NCBI RefSeq assembly: GCF_047496725.1
Contig: NC_132975.1
Location: 14,765,501 to 14,829,500, forward strand
From: Anoplolepis gracilipes
Lineage: Eukaryota > Arthropoda > Insecta > Hymenoptera > Formicidae
DNA: 64,000 nt
Direction of reading: 5' to 3'
Shown: in pieces, positions 38,438 through 51,629 of the stretch
Layout: each line of letters starts with the position of its first letter
Position numbering within the stretch: the first letter of the stretch is position 1
Translations under genes and position numbers: made by a program
Notes under the pieces: generated by a model
The model's database searches: none
Told to the model about the DNA's origin: nothing
Seen by the model: only the letters and a program-made list of their open reading frames with translations

Positions 38438-40001
38438 CGTAATGATTTATTAAATATGTAAAAATACGTAAAAATAGATAGAAGCTACATATTTTAAATG
38501 TATTTTCTACAAATATTGTTCATTAAAATATTGCAAAATGGTATCAGTTTCTTCAAATTTAACGTCGTCGTAGAAAATATTTTTGGATATATACTTAGAT
38601 GATTTGTATGTTTTTACTTTAGTCGACGTCAATTGTTATAAGATTTGGAGCCAAAAGTTCGCATGTTTTTACACGATAAGAATAAGCTTGCCTTACAAAC
38701 ATGAATCATGACTTAAGACATCAGTCTAATCCATTTAACGCTAAATTTAGGCTCTCTCGATTCAACGATGCAATATTGCTCACTAAGAGATGCGATCTTT
38801 ATGTGAGAAATAAAATTTCGAGTCACAGATGGCCGCGCGTTTAGTGAATTACGATTGTAATTCGTATAATGTCATACTGATTAGTAGTTCATTTAACGCT
38901 CATATGTGGTCATGCATTTCATCAAAGTACCATTTGTGTAAAATCGCATTCTAGTAATATATGACTGAGATAGTTTCTAAATGTTACCTTTGTGGATTTA
39001 ATTGTCGAAAATGCACTCTGCGACATTCCGTATTATATTTCGAGAGTGAAATACGCTTTCTTTTTTAAATAATTCCTTGAAAAAAATGGTGAAATAGAAA
39101 AAAAAAATGTTTCGTTAATGGACTCTCCGTTAATTTTTAAATGGCCCATTAATGGACTCTCTCTTAATTTTTGAAACAAAAAAAATTAATTTAAAACTCT
39201 TTGATTCCTTTTTTTAATTCTAATGGATTTTCTCTTTTTCAATTTTTCTAAAATAAAATTACATGACTAATCTCTTTAATAAGATTACAATATACATTGG
39301 AATAAATTGATTTAATTTTCACATAATTTTGCACTTTGTTTCTAACAAGAAATTAATTGAGAAAGGGTGATATTTAATCATTCGCGATGAATATAAAGTG
39401 ATGTGAGCAGATAGAAAATAACTCAAACGTTTTCAATCTAATTCATCATTTCGACGATTCGAATTCAATTTCACAGAATGAATTCCTATTCGCGAGTTTC
39501 CTGTTCCAATTAATTACGTTCGTTAGGTATATACACCGGTTTCTCCATCTTGCAGAGAAGTAGCATTCTGGTAAGACTCTTGCAAATATATACACAACGT
39601 TTTAACTATATAGATAACTTTATTTCGCAGTGAAGAAAGAATTCGGGGCTATTCAAACTTAACGAATAATGTGTTTGATATTTTTTTTACACGCTCTATA
39701 TGTATATTTTGCCCTACTTTTTTCTTTACACTTCCCTCAAATAGTGTCTCTTTTCCTTTCCTCTCCAAGGGCTCGGATATACGCTTGTCTTATTTTATAG
39801 ATGCGAGATGACATGTCTGGTTAGAAAGCGCAAGAAAAATCCACCTCTACTATATTTCAAGCAATTTTCTCGGAAAGAAAATTCCCGAGCGATTCTATTT
39901 GTATTTAGATCACACAACTGCATCGTACAATACACGCGTATCACGAGGGTGGTTGCAACATTTTCGTCTAATTTACGATGTAGTTAGGTGCCCGAGAAAC
40001 A

Positions 40002-40118
40002 CTACGCCCAGCATCTTAACTCGATAAATTTGTCTAACGATGGACTGTCGTCGAGAGTTATCAAAGCCGTTAACAGTGCGCCGACCATGATTACCGAAAC
40101 TGCAATAAAATCGTACAT
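40002..40118 (-). CDS. Possible 38-aa transmembrane micropeptide
   Basis: An ATG-to-TAG frame of 39 codons encodes MYDFIAVSVIMVGALLTALI and then an acidic, short tail ending ELRCWA. One hydrophobic helix spans about residues 3-21. Codon choice (GTC, GGC, CTG, GAC, ATC) is unlike the AT-rich surroundings. A longer frame on the opposite strand lacks an ATG. No family recognised; single-exon expression is assumed. Confidence 0.3.
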   Translation of the reverse strand: MYDFIAVSVIMVGALLTALITLDDSPSLDKFIELRCWA

Positions 40119-40271
40119 ATTTTTCGTCCGCTTCGACGGTTCCCTCTATTTTCTATCGGCGCAGAACAATTATTATTTTTTAATTCACAATTCATGGCCA
40201 TATATGACATCACGATTAAATCAAGAATGGAATTTCAATTTATTTTATCGTTGTCAAATATACGTTAACAT

Positions 40272-40667
40272 CGATCAAAAAATTATTTTACTAACGTAGA
40301 TAGATTTCTAGATGTCCCGATTAAAATTTATCGCTACTTTTTGTATCTGTTAAAATATTGTTTGTCACGTATAGAATTTATAGCAGCGATATTCTAGCAA
40401 TACTTCTAGAAAATTTACATTCCATTGCCAAATATTAATCACAAATATAATTGTCCTTGACAATAGGCCCTAAAGATAGGCATCGCAGACAAATTTTCAG
40501 TCTAAATTACACTAATAGTACAGATGTAAATTCTGTCTCTGTCATTTAAATTGATTAGGTGCAAAATATATGCAGTATCACAATATTTACTAATAATTTA
40601 TCTGTTTCAGTTAATTTTATACATCTATAAAATTTTTGTTCAACTTGCAAGATCATTTTTTTGAGTG
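40272..40667 (-). mobile_element. TIR element copy B
   Basis: It matches the 397-bp core of copy A in inverted orientation over its whole length with scattered differences. The end reading TTTTTTTGAGTG is intact; the other (GATCAAAAAATTATT) has drifted. Confidence 0.8.
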
Positions 40668-41372
40668 ATCAATAAGACAGATTGTGTAAAAAAATTCTGT
40701 ATTCAATTCAATTGTAACGTTATTACTCACGAGTCGTAGATAATATGTAAATTGTAAATAATTGCGACGAACGGTCTTTTTGCTTCTACCACAATAGCTG
40801 TGTCTCTTGCCACGACTATTCGAATATTCAGGAAGTCAATTTATCACATGCATATAAATGAACGAGCGTCTCGCTCGTAAAAAATAAAACAAATAGTTTT
40901 GGAAAAATGTTAAATGGTAATATTAAATTACTAAAGTTCCACTTTGGTTTTTTAAGATATACTTACATGCTTGATGTTACGTGTAAACAAAGTAATAAAA
41001 GAGTCAATTTTATTGCTACGAGCAATACGTGTCTATCATCGATTTAACTAAACGGTTTTACCTGACAAATAAAAAGTAGTATAATAGATAATAGCACAGT
41101 TTTTTGCCATTCTGACATTTAACGAAGTTTAATGTCTTTGAGTACATGTCACGTTGAATATGTTTACATATATTACGATACGACCGTGACTTTTTAATTT
41201 CCGGCGACTTTCTTTACACAAGTTTTTTCGCAAATTAATCAATAAACACATGTCATTAATTTCTATATCACACACGCACTGATCTAAAATATTTGTCAGA
41301 ATGTTTTTATGATAGCTGTTAATGTCAGGTTAGTTTGTCATTATTTTAAATGATATTGCTTAACCGTATGAC

Positions 41373-41413
41373 GCGCACACATACACACACGCACACACAC
41401 ACACACACGCACA
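41373..41413. repeat. (CA)n microsatellite
   Basis: Interrupted CA run. Confidence 0.85.
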
Positions 41414-41602
41414 TTTCAGCGCTATAAGTATGTACATTATTTATATATACATAAAATATTCCGAAGCCTCAAAAAGTACTATCTCCGCGCAATTGCGTCT
41501 TTAACATCTTCGCAAGAAGGGTAAAATACGATCTCCTTCGTATTTTACGAGCGATGCTTTATATGCCATGGCATATGCATATGTGTATAGGCGTATATCT
41601 TC

Positions 41603-41603
<1 letters not shown>

Positions 41604-41657
<54 letters not shown>

Positions 41658-41660
41658 AGA
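41604..41660. repeat. (GA)n microsatellite
   Basis: GA run of about 45 bp followed by imperfect AAGAGA units. Confidence 0.9.
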
Positions 41661-42194
41661 GGGACAGACACAATGGTTGCATTTTTCATTTCTCGAAGGA
41701 TGAAAATGGCACGAAACAGGCTTCTTTAAGTCCGCCGTCTAGTCTCGTCTATTTTCTCGCCACTCGCTCGAATCCATTTATATCGATGGGCCTATCGCGT
41801 GTATCGGAAGGGCCTTCGGCCGATGATGTGATCGATGCAGGACGTCTGATGCCTTACTGGGCGTGCATTCGAGCAAAGTGAGCGAGCGCAGGGAGAACCT
41901 TGTGCTCTCCGCTTCTCGCATCCCTCTCGCCTCCTCGTACGGTTAATGGCCACGTCGTCGAGAGCATTATCGAGTGACCTTCCTTCGCTTCCTCCTCGGT
42001 CTTCGGCTCTTCGCGCGACGTTCTATGTTCAGGCTTCACCGTATAAATAAACGATATACACGTTCACAAAGTCGTAAAAGCGAAAAACTCAAACACGTCG
42101 CTGTTCGATAAGTCAAGATAGTACGAGAGACTGAAAACGACAATTAAAAACGAGCTAGTATCGCGCAAAATTGTCACGTAAGAGTATATAACGT

Positions 42195-42765
42195 ACGCTC
42201 AAAATAATATTTTGCTAATGTATGTAGATAGATTTCTAGATGTCTCAGTTAAAATTCATCGCTACTTTTTCTATCTGTTGGAATATTGTTTGTCACGTAT
42301 AGAATTTATAGCAGCGATATTCTAGCAATACCGCTAGAAAATTTAGATCCCAGTGCCAAATATTAATCACAAATATAATTGTCCTTGACAATAGGCCGTA
42401 AAGATAGGCATCGCAGAAAAATTTTCAGTCTAAATTACACTAATAGTACAGATATAAATTCTCTGTCTCTGTCATTTAAATTAATTAAGTGTAAAATATA
42501 TGCGGTATTTGCTAATAATTTATCTGTTTCAGTTAATTTTTTACACCTAGAAAATTTTTGTTCAAGTTGCAAGATCATTTTTTGGAGTGTAGATAAGAAA
42601 TTGAGTATAAATAAAACTTTTATGCATATTACGCATATTTTATTCTAAATATTTTAATGAGATATTATAAAGTTTTGTCAATTTTCTGTTCTCTATCCTC
42701 TATTGCAATAAACTCATCAGACAGATATATCCAACATTCATTTTTATCCTGTTAAGTTTTCACAA
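42195..42765 (-). mobile_element. TIR element copy C with shared flank
   Basis: The core 42195-42589 is inverted relative to copy A. The following 170 bp (TTGAGTATAAATAAAAC... to ATCCTGTTAAG) is the reverse complement of the left flank of copy A. Confidence 0.8.
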
Positions 42766-43474
42766 TTTTAAATAAGATACAATTTCCTTTGTCTCTAATA
42801 AAGCGTTGAATAACAAAAAAGGTGTTTTTAACTTTGTTGAATGATAGTTTTTTATTTTATTTTTTTTTTACGTACTACACCTATAAGTGTATAATTTTAC
42901 ATGTTTCACTCGCGGATAAATATTTGCATATTTACTTATTTAGCATTTTTCTTATTTAGAGCTTCGAGACATGTTTGCGATATGCTAAACTGTTTCTTAC
43001 TTTGTGTATATAAGAATATATCTACATGTATATAGAGTTGTAAATAGAGTTGTAAATATACAAAAATATTTCCCCGCAAAAAAAATCATTAATAATATTT
43101 ATATATTTTCTACTGTGAAACAATCTATACAAACGATGCAGTTGACACATTTTTAAGCGTAAAGAATAGTAACGCTCATTTCAATATTATCTGCACGAAT
43201 GCATTTTTAAATCGTATTAAACGATTTTGATGTAATGCGTAATGAAATATCGAATTGCGCGCGCTAATCGGATGATCGTGTTCCATCCACTACTTTTATA
43301 ATTACTTTTCTTTCTTTTTAATTCGTCGTTAAATGCGTTCTTCCTTCCCAATGATAACAACAACAATATGCAATTAATATCACGTAACGGGAATCGTATT
43401 ACACATCGACGCTTGTATTTAATATTACGGTACTTTATAATAATCTTCTCTGCGGCTTTTATATATGCATTCCG

Positions 43475-43513
43475 CACACGACATACACGACATACACGAC
43501 ATACACGACATAT
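43475..43513. repeat. 9-bp tandem repeat ACGACATAC x4
   Basis: Four perfect consecutive units. Confidence 0.9.
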
Positions 43514-44574
43514 ATAGGTATACGTATTTCGCTAGAATTTGCCGAATCGAGTTGAGTAAATATGTAGGAAATAGCATCCCACACACAAATTGTGTTCCGA
43601 TACGATTGTTGTACGACACATATAAGCTTAGGTGCAGCGATACGATATTGTCCCTCAAATATGTATAGATATCCGTATTTTCGCGTGAATATATACATAT
43701 ATCGTATCAATCCGGTCGGATGGTTTTAACGGAAATTTCTTTATAGCTCGAAATGTCACACGAGAGTGAGAAAAGCACACTATTGGTTGCTCGGTTAGAT
43801 TTTTAATTAATATCATCACATTTACATTATCACGAACATCAATTTGATTATCATCGTTGGGCGGCGATTATTTCGAATTTATCGCCACGAAAAGCTGAAA
43901 CCCGATTCATATCCTGCTCTATTTACATAATATTTATTTAATATTAAAATATTATATTTTCACCCTTTCATGCGATTAATATCATTATCGTTTTTGCGAT
44001 GAGAGGAAAAAGTGCTGCTATTTTATTATCTTATGTTTTAAACGATATAATTACCGTTTTTAATTACCGGGAGCGATCAATGCGTTAATTATTATCGCGG
44101 CGATTATTTTATGTGAGAGAGAAACGATGTTTCTTTTCGCAGCGTTTATATTTTATTAACGGCAAAACATTTTAATTAACGCTAACGTTTATTCAACAAC
44201 CTGTGTGTAATTCGGGCAATTTGCTCAATGTAATCTGCGTAATTGTTTTTGACTTAGGAGCGTGCAAAAAGATTAATTTCATAAAGAGCCACTTATATAT
44301 TCGTCAAGTATTAACGACACTGTCGTGTCCTTTGCAGCATCCGTTCGGGCGATGAACGAGAAACATCTTCTCTTCGAAATAATACGATATAACTGCTATG
44401 GGACTAGTTATTGGAATGGGAGCTAATGCATAGAAACGCCTGTATCTTGTCGCTTAAATGCTGAAGGGCTTCAACTTGGTAATTGTCATTCAAAAGATCT
44501 CGTCACGCGGTGCGGTTAGTTATATACGTTGAGACCATGACTAGCTTTTGTAGTATATTGTTATAGAGTACTCT

Positions 44575-44576
<2 letters not shown>

Positions 44577-44609
<33 letters not shown>
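44577..44609. repeat. (AC)n microsatellite
   Basis: Uninterrupted AC run. Confidence 0.9.
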
Positions 44610-44610
<1 letters not shown>

Positions 44611-47600
44611 TGTCGCGGTCATAGATTCTACGACCAATTCGCAGCTGACCTTCCTTGCTTTATAAGAGGCCGTAATTTGCGTGCGAAAGGTTTTCAACCC
44701 TCGAGCGTAAATATCGCGGGTGTTTACGGAATTGTATAAATTATAGATTCAATAATTTTTTCAATATCAGTCATCCAATTTAAAAACTCTTGGAAAAAAA
44801 CAAAGCCCGAGACGGATGAAAAAAATAAGATTGATTTATCTCTTACATTTGTACTTTTTCAAGAGATATTCTCTTGATTTTGTAAAAAAAAAAAAAAAAA
44901 AAACTTTCCGTAATCTTCCCGAATAACTTAGAATAAATATCGACTTGGATAAAACGACCGCTGTTTTTCTATTGGCATTCGTTGAAAAGCGCATCCGTTA
45001 CGGATGCTCTAGACATTTTGTAAATAAACTGCGCAATACTTTTAGCAAACACGCGACAAGATGGTGAAGCGTTATGACGATACCAAGAGAGGATTCTGAC
45101 GTAACGATACAGCCGTCAGTGACACTGCTCGTCAAAGGCTCGGGATAAGCATGACAGCGCGCACCAATCGCGATCCATTTTTGTATGTCCATGGAATGGT
45201 GAAGCATCAATGACGAAACCATTAAGACGCCGAGCAAAGGGTGATATCGGGCGCGAAAATAACTCATCTCGCTATATCTTTTCGAGTAATTTAACAGCGC
45301 GTCTAATTTAATTTACATGCTTACGCATTCGCGGACTTAGCCGAGGCGAAGGGAGATCGATACCGATGGACCGCGGACATAGGCTGGAATGATTTGTTGG
45401 CTAACTGCCATCATCGTAAATTCTATTTTCACAGAGATACACGCGGGGCCGAATACATGGCGCGGCCGCGAGTCTTAACCGTGAGATTTGCACGCTGGAC
45501 TTGCCGTGCGGAAACAAAGTGAAAAGGGAATTTGCATTCCTCGTGGAATTTCTCGCTAAAAGAATATTTTTTTTTCGCAAATAGCATGCCAGCTGACTCG
45601 ACTTACTGTTACTCTGACTTACAGTTTCGCACAAAGAAGCATGTATGTACACGTGAAACGTTCGCGGAGATAGAAATGTCACAGATAGGATGAAAATATA
45701 TCGCGATATAAATGTTGTTTGAAATAATATTAAAATTTTAAATACGTGTGTGCAACGAACGGAGCAACATAATTTGGATTTATGAAATTTCTGAAATGCA
45801 CCTGTAACTCAAAGCAAACGAAATGGAAAATCATCTAATTTAATATATTAAAAATACACAACGGGCAGTTCGTGTCTCTCTATACTTTTCCCTCTGATAA
45901 TACAGTAAAGGGAGAAAGATGGACATAATAATTTAAATTTTAAACGCTTCAACAATCAAACGCAGAATTGCATTTTATCGTTCACCATGTATTCGCAATT
46001 AATCAGAGAAGTTCAACGGCTGATAATTTAATAACGATTGAATGAAGGAAATTTTAGGGCTTCATGAGGGCGAATGCGCGAACAAACTCGATGCGTATCG
46101 CGTCTGTCGAACGATCTTATTCGAAAATTGCATGTCGTACGATCGTCATACAGGATACAGGATGTTGATATGTCGGTTAGAGATAGATTCGTATGTTGGA
46201 AAGCTGTGGACGATCGTATTAATGCGTAGGAAATTTGGCCAGGCGCCAAATAACACGTGGAGAGTCACAATTCCTCGTGTTTTCGGTACTCGTTGAATTC
46301 AAAACCACCAGACGAAAACGCGAATAGAATACGTAATAACTGTGACAAGAAATATATGAAAAATTCACTGCATTTTAAGCTGCAACTCATTTAAATGACA
46401 AAAAATATGTTTTTTGTGAATGTTGTATTTATTTCCTTTTACAAAATCATCAAATGATTTGTTTCAATATTTTCTTACACTCTCTTTGAATTATATTTAT
46501 ACATTACTTTACTGATACAATGTATCATATTACATTATATTATTTATGTTATTTATTATATATTGCATTATAATACTTGTGCACTAAACATGTTTCACTT
46601 ATATTTTGATCGCTCTCACAATAGCAGATTTGATTTGATAGCAAAGCAAATGGATCGCGTTTCAAATCTTTTTTCCGTTAGTTTTTTTAAGTTGTAGAAA
46701 AACCAACTACCAACGATCGATTAATCTTATGTTGTCTACAAGCTCGATAAGCCTCGACCATTAACTCGTTGGCTGATAGACGTCAAGAAACGATCGGTCT
46801 CCCACCGATCGACGAGCTATCAATCGCGTTCGTGACCTTCGCGGTAGATCGCACAGAATGGTTTCACATCGAAGACTTACGATTAGTTTCGTTCAGCGGG
46901 AAAGCGTACTTTTACCACCTGCTGATCTTAATAGAATGGAAATTGAATCGATTTGTCCCGACGTAGTATAGCCGCGAGAGGGTTGAGGTAAATGGAAATA
47001 GTCGCGGGGGCGTAAAATTGGACGCGAAAATATCGGTTCGGTTTCGTAACTCGGGTAAAAATTAGGACGGACCGCATATTGAATTCGAAAGAAGTGTCGG
47101 ACTTGAAGTCGGTTCGTGTCTCTCTCAAAATAAATCGGCGAGACCACGAACACGACGCTTACGTAATGCGTTTGCTCTTTTTCCGTATATATAGACTGCA
47201 TATATCGCTCTACATTTATCATTCCAGCTTAGCGTCATTAGATGCTTCACGTCCGTCGTGAAGCTGTTTTTTCATTTGTTCTCTCTATTTAGATGTAGTT
47301 TGAATAAAAATAAAAATATATTTTATATACAAAAAAAGTTGCAAATGCGAGCAATAATTATTTAGCAGATTTCTCTCCTTCTCTCGTTTATAATATTTTC
47401 TTTTCCTCTTTCTTTTTTTTTTTTTTTTTTTTTTGTCAGTAATCTTTTCATTAATATTTATAATTTATATAATCTATAATACTTATGTATAATATACACT
47501 TCATTTTCTTTTAGGGAGAAAGAATAAAAAATATTTTTTTTACATACTTTACCAACAATCTCTAACACACGTAAAATTGTTCTTAAACGTAAAATTATTT

Positions 47601-47669
47601 TAAAAACATAATAATTATAATATTTTCTTCGTGTCAAGTCTTTGAATGTATTCGTTTCTGTTATTTCAG

Positions 47670-47749
47670 GCCTGTGGTTCGAAGGTGGTTCTAACGTACT
47701 TCATTTTTGCAACCTGCCAATAACGCCAATCATGGAGATACAGACTGAG
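47670..47749 (+). CDS. Exon of an unidentified plus-strand gene (possible start exon MEIQTE)
   Basis: Acceptor GTTATTTCAG and donor GAG|GTTAGT bound 80 nt. An ATG at 47732 gives MEIQTE ending in phase 0. The same frame is open through the whole exon (starting LWFEGGSNVLHF), so it could instead be internal, entered in phase 1. It joins in frame to the exon at 56361. The gene is not recognised. Confidence 0.4.
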
Positions 47750-47856
47750 GTTAGTAAGTCGATATCTGTAAAATGTCTTGTATTTGTGACATTTTATTGT
47801 TATTGTTAAGTGTAATTTTACAAATGATAAAACTTGAGCTTCCCGTGCATGTATGT

Positions 47857-48873
47857 ACACACCTTTATTTCCGTTTTTGCCTGCATAGAAATATATTTAC
47901 AAATTATTCGCGCAAACAAGAGTGAATTGCATTTTATCGATCCTTATCAAAATGCGAATAACTTTCAATTTGTATATCGAAAGAATACAATCTTTTTTCA
48001 AAAGAATACAAAACGAGAGGTTCTCATTTCAATACAATATCACATGAGAGACACTTGAGATTTGCATGAAATAACAGAGAGCATTTTTTATATATAGAAA
48101 AACATAAAGAGATAAACTCAACATTGATTATATACATTTGTACTGTATAGTATGTTATATAATAATTACATATTATTAACAATTATATTTGTGTTAATAT
48201 ATAATAAAGTAAAAAAATAATAAATCAAAATAAAAAATAAATGAAATAAAAAATTAAATCTGATTGTTATATATAATAATTACAAGATTTTTTATATATT
48301 TTATTATATATATATATATTATATATAATTTACATGTATATATAATATAAATCATTTTTTATTATATTATTTTAAATATATTTTATTTTTTCTTATCTTA
48401 TCATATGGGGCTTATAATATACCAACACGATTGATATAGTTGCGCATTCAATATGCATAGATAAAGAAGGAAAATAATACATAAGTATTTTTCTCTTTCC
48501 TTATGGTCAAATATATGCATACAGTCAACGTTGAATCTCTTTATATCAATGGTCTTTCTAGGCAGTGTTTATTTATCAAAACTTGTATTGTAACTTTTAT
48601 TCTTTTTGTGTAATGTATAATTGAGCTATCATTTAACAATGATGTTTATCTCTTTATGTTTTTCTACATATATAAAAAATTCTCTCTATTATTTCATGCA
48701 AATCTCAAGTGCCTCTCATGTGATATTGTATTAAAATGAGAACCTCTTGTTTTGTATTCTTTCGATACAAGTTGGAACTTATTCGCATTTTGATAAGGAT
48801 CGATAAAAATGCAACTCACTCTTGTTCGCGCGAATAATTTGTAAATATATTTCTATGCAGATAAAAGTGTGTG
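47857..48873. mobile_element. 1-kb foldback element
   Basis: The left arm (about 47857-48130) contains GCATAGAAATATATTTACAA and ATAGAAAAACATAAAGAGAT. The right arm (about 48645-48873) is its reverse complement with scattered changes. The central 500 bp is AT-rich and non-coding. Confidence 0.75.
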
Positions 48874-50125
48874 AGAGATACATTTTACCATGTAGAATAC
48901 AAAAATTAATTCAGAAATTTTAAGAATTGTAATGAGAAATGGAAAAAGAAGTAATGAAAATTGTCAATTAACATATGATTACAAATCAACACATTTATTT
49001 CGATAAATAAACAATTTGCTGTATAAATCAGTGATCCTTTATTTTCGTATTGTTTTATAAATAAAGCAAATTTGGTATTATTTGCGATCCTTTGTGGCAT
49101 TCTGCTTTTAATTCGTTCAATATTTGTGAAAACTGCAATGTATTAACACAAAAGTTTGAAATACGCAATATTAGAGTGCACGTGACAACATTTAAAATTA
49201 TACGATTTACAGAAATGATAAAAGAAGATATTTTTCTAATATTTCGAGGTTTTTTATTGGATGATATTGAAATTTACAATAAAAGTAATAACGTAGTAAA
49301 ACGAAAAATTTACTACAATTTTTTGAGAGTTTGATACATATTTCTAGAATTAAATTCTCGATAATTACAATACCATTCGGGAAGAAAATTCTTTGTAAAC
49401 ATAAATTAATCTAAAAATCTTACAAGTGTTTAGAAAATTATAGATTGCTTCAAGCTTGCATGAATCTTTTTTCTTATTAATATTCCACTAGTCCAACGAT
49501 ATAATAAAGCTGGAAATAATGTATTATGTCGTCGTATCAAATCGGCTTTCATTGGACGGTCGATTAACCGATATTTGTACCCCCTCTCGTTCTTTTATCA
49601 TTCAACGGGGTGAAATCCTTTCGCGAACCCTCGAATCGATGGTACTCATCAATCAGCGACTCAACAATGTGAGATCTTGTAAACGACAAGAAAGGGGAAT
49701 TGCGAAGATAGATCTGACGTTTCCTTGAACGATAACGGAAGTCGTATTATCGGCTGCGTCAAACTGTCGCTGTGCTCATATCATGTCTTTTTTTGCAAAG
49801 ATCCTCCTCGACCACGTAAATATTTATTTATGCCAACTATCGCTTCTTATGCAAATTACATATTGATGCAAAGATCGGTATAACACTCAAGGATCGTTCG
49901 CAAAAAGTGGTACGACTAGATCGTGAATTGCTGTGACATACATTAATGATAGCATTTTAAAATTGCACAGACCGCGTAGAAAATAACCATTGTATCACTC
50001 ATTACACAGGAACAACACTTGTCCATGTTTTTACAATTTGTTTTTTCTAGATTGTAAGATATGACACGGTCGTCTGGTAATATTTCTTCCTCTTCACTCT
50101 CTGACGTTGTACATACATATGTATA

Positions 50126-50653
50126 CAGGGTGTCCGGGAAATCGCCCGCAGTACTTCGGGAGGTAATTTGGGAGCAAAAAAGAAACAAAAAAAGCTATAT
50201 AAACATAGGTCCGGAAATAAATCGTTTCCGAATTATAGCCACTTTTATGTTAAAAATATCATAATTTATTTTCACAATGCTGTAACATAAATAACTTTAT
50301 TCGGACTTTTTTGGCGTAACCCAAGATGCACCATGAAGAGGCATAGTCCGAGAATTTAATTTGTTAGTTTTTAATTTTCGTACTCTTCTCTCAGTTCATG
50401 TTTTTCATTTTCTTACTCTTACTGTAAACTTTTGACTATTTTGTAAACTATTTGGAATGTGTAGTGTGAGTTCATGTTTTAGTTATTTATGTTACAGCGT
50501 TGTGAAATAAATGAAATAAATTAAGATTACAATTATGAAAAATAAATTACGATATTTTTAACATAAAAGTGGCTATAACTCGGAAACGACTTATTTCCGG
50601 ACTTATGTTTATATAGCTCCCCAAGTACTACGGGCGATTTCCCGGACACCCTG
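50126..50653. mobile_element. TA-flanked 528-bp TIR element (Tc1/mariner-type MITE)
   Basis: It begins CAGGGTGTCCGGGAAATCGC and ends with the reverse complement, flanked by TA on both sides (50124-50125, 50654-50655). The arms stay complementary for about 170 bp, including AGCCACTTTTATGTTAAAAA. No transposase frame. The TA duplication suggests mobilisation by a Tc1/mariner-type enzyme. Confidence 0.85.
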
Positions 50654-51550
50654 TATAAATCGGAAAGAATTTAAAAACGGAAATTATTTCAAAATCTTTA
50701 CTTTTTAGAAAATATAAAAAATACTTGTATCTATATACGAGATATCACTATCAAGTGTGAAAGAGACCTTTATCGTCTTTTAACAAAGAATTCATTTTGA
50801 TATAATATACACAGTTTAATATTATGTGTATTATTAAAAAATAGTTTTTATTTTTTTCTGAAAAGGTTATATTTACATATTAATTGCTCTCTAAATAAAT
50901 TTGAAATTTTTCGTGATGATTGTGAAAAATTTTCTAAATTGTTGAAAAAATTAAGTGCAATGAATTTAGTTATGGTTTAGAGTAATTTTTTTTAATTAAT
51001 TGAATTGATATTATTCAGTTTGATATTTTTATAATTAGTTACACTACTTGTTTCGAGTACTTTATATAATTTATTGCATTGCAATATTGTTTATCATTTA
51101 TTATATAGAAACAGTTTGCCTTGAAGCATATATCAAACTCTAAATTGAAATTTTATGTATTTACAAAATGGGCAACACTAATGAAAAACGATAAATCAGT
51201 AGTTACATGTGTACTATTTCATGTGTGTTTGTTGATGCAACAATACATCATATTTTTTTTTATTAAAAATTTTTAAAAATATTTAATATAGAATTTATTT
51301 GTTTTATTATATTTTTATTTATTCTAGATACGCATATTTTAAATTTTGAAAGTAAAATCTAAAATATTTTATACATCATACATATTAATTTAAATTACAT
51401 ATTTTACATCACGCGTTAAATTTTATATTACATCACATATTACTATACAAAATGCATTAAAATTGCATCTAAAAGGTAATCACACCGTGAAAATAAATGA
51501 GCACTTAATTTCACGAGTAACAAATATTAAATAATTTTTTAATTACTCAC

Positions 51551-51629
51551 CTCGTAATTTCGTCCGAGGTCTTTCTGAGTTTTTGCCTCTTCTCTTGTTC
51601 ATCCTTCGTTGCATCTTCATGGCATTCAT
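51551..51629 (-). other. Possible first exon of a minus-strand gene
   Basis: A strong donor (CGAG|GTGAGT, intron from 51550) ends an exon-like piece. From the ATG at 51629 it reads MNAMKMQRRMNKRRGK. A second frame without ATG reads an E/K-rich sequence (DATKDEQEKRQKLRKTSDE) that looks at least as natural. No downstream exon was identified. Confidence 0.25.

Larger units (their letters stand above)
36671..47669. other. Long intronic or intergenic stretch
   Basis: Mostly AT-rich non-coding DNA with scattered GC-richer patches (41.7-42.0, 45.0-45.6, 46.0-46.3 and 46.8-47.1 kb). Their short frames, including an ATG-started 84-codon one at 46042-46296, look no better than their antisense. Repeats and one micro-ORF are listed separately. 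Confidence 0.5.

Noticed and set aside
39961..40299. 103-codon plus-strand frame
   Set aside because: Starts with GTG, runs into transposon copy B at its 3' end, and is antisense to the better-looking micropeptide frame.
41603..41881. 92-codon frame starting in a (GA)n tract
   Set aside because: The first third is RE-repeat microsatellite; no splice support or family.
43425..43710. Frames with YVV or SCM repeats near 43.5 kb
   Set aside because: They are translations of the 9-bp tandem repeat ACGACATAC.
46042..46296. 84-codon ATG-started frame
   Set aside because: No domain; the antisense strand has a comparable frame and no splice or promoter context was seen. Not excluded, only unsupported.
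46792..46812. Short hairpin GATCGGT...ACCGATC
   Set aside because: A single 7-bp stem is expected by chance in a window of this size; no terminator or RNA context in a eukaryotic intron.
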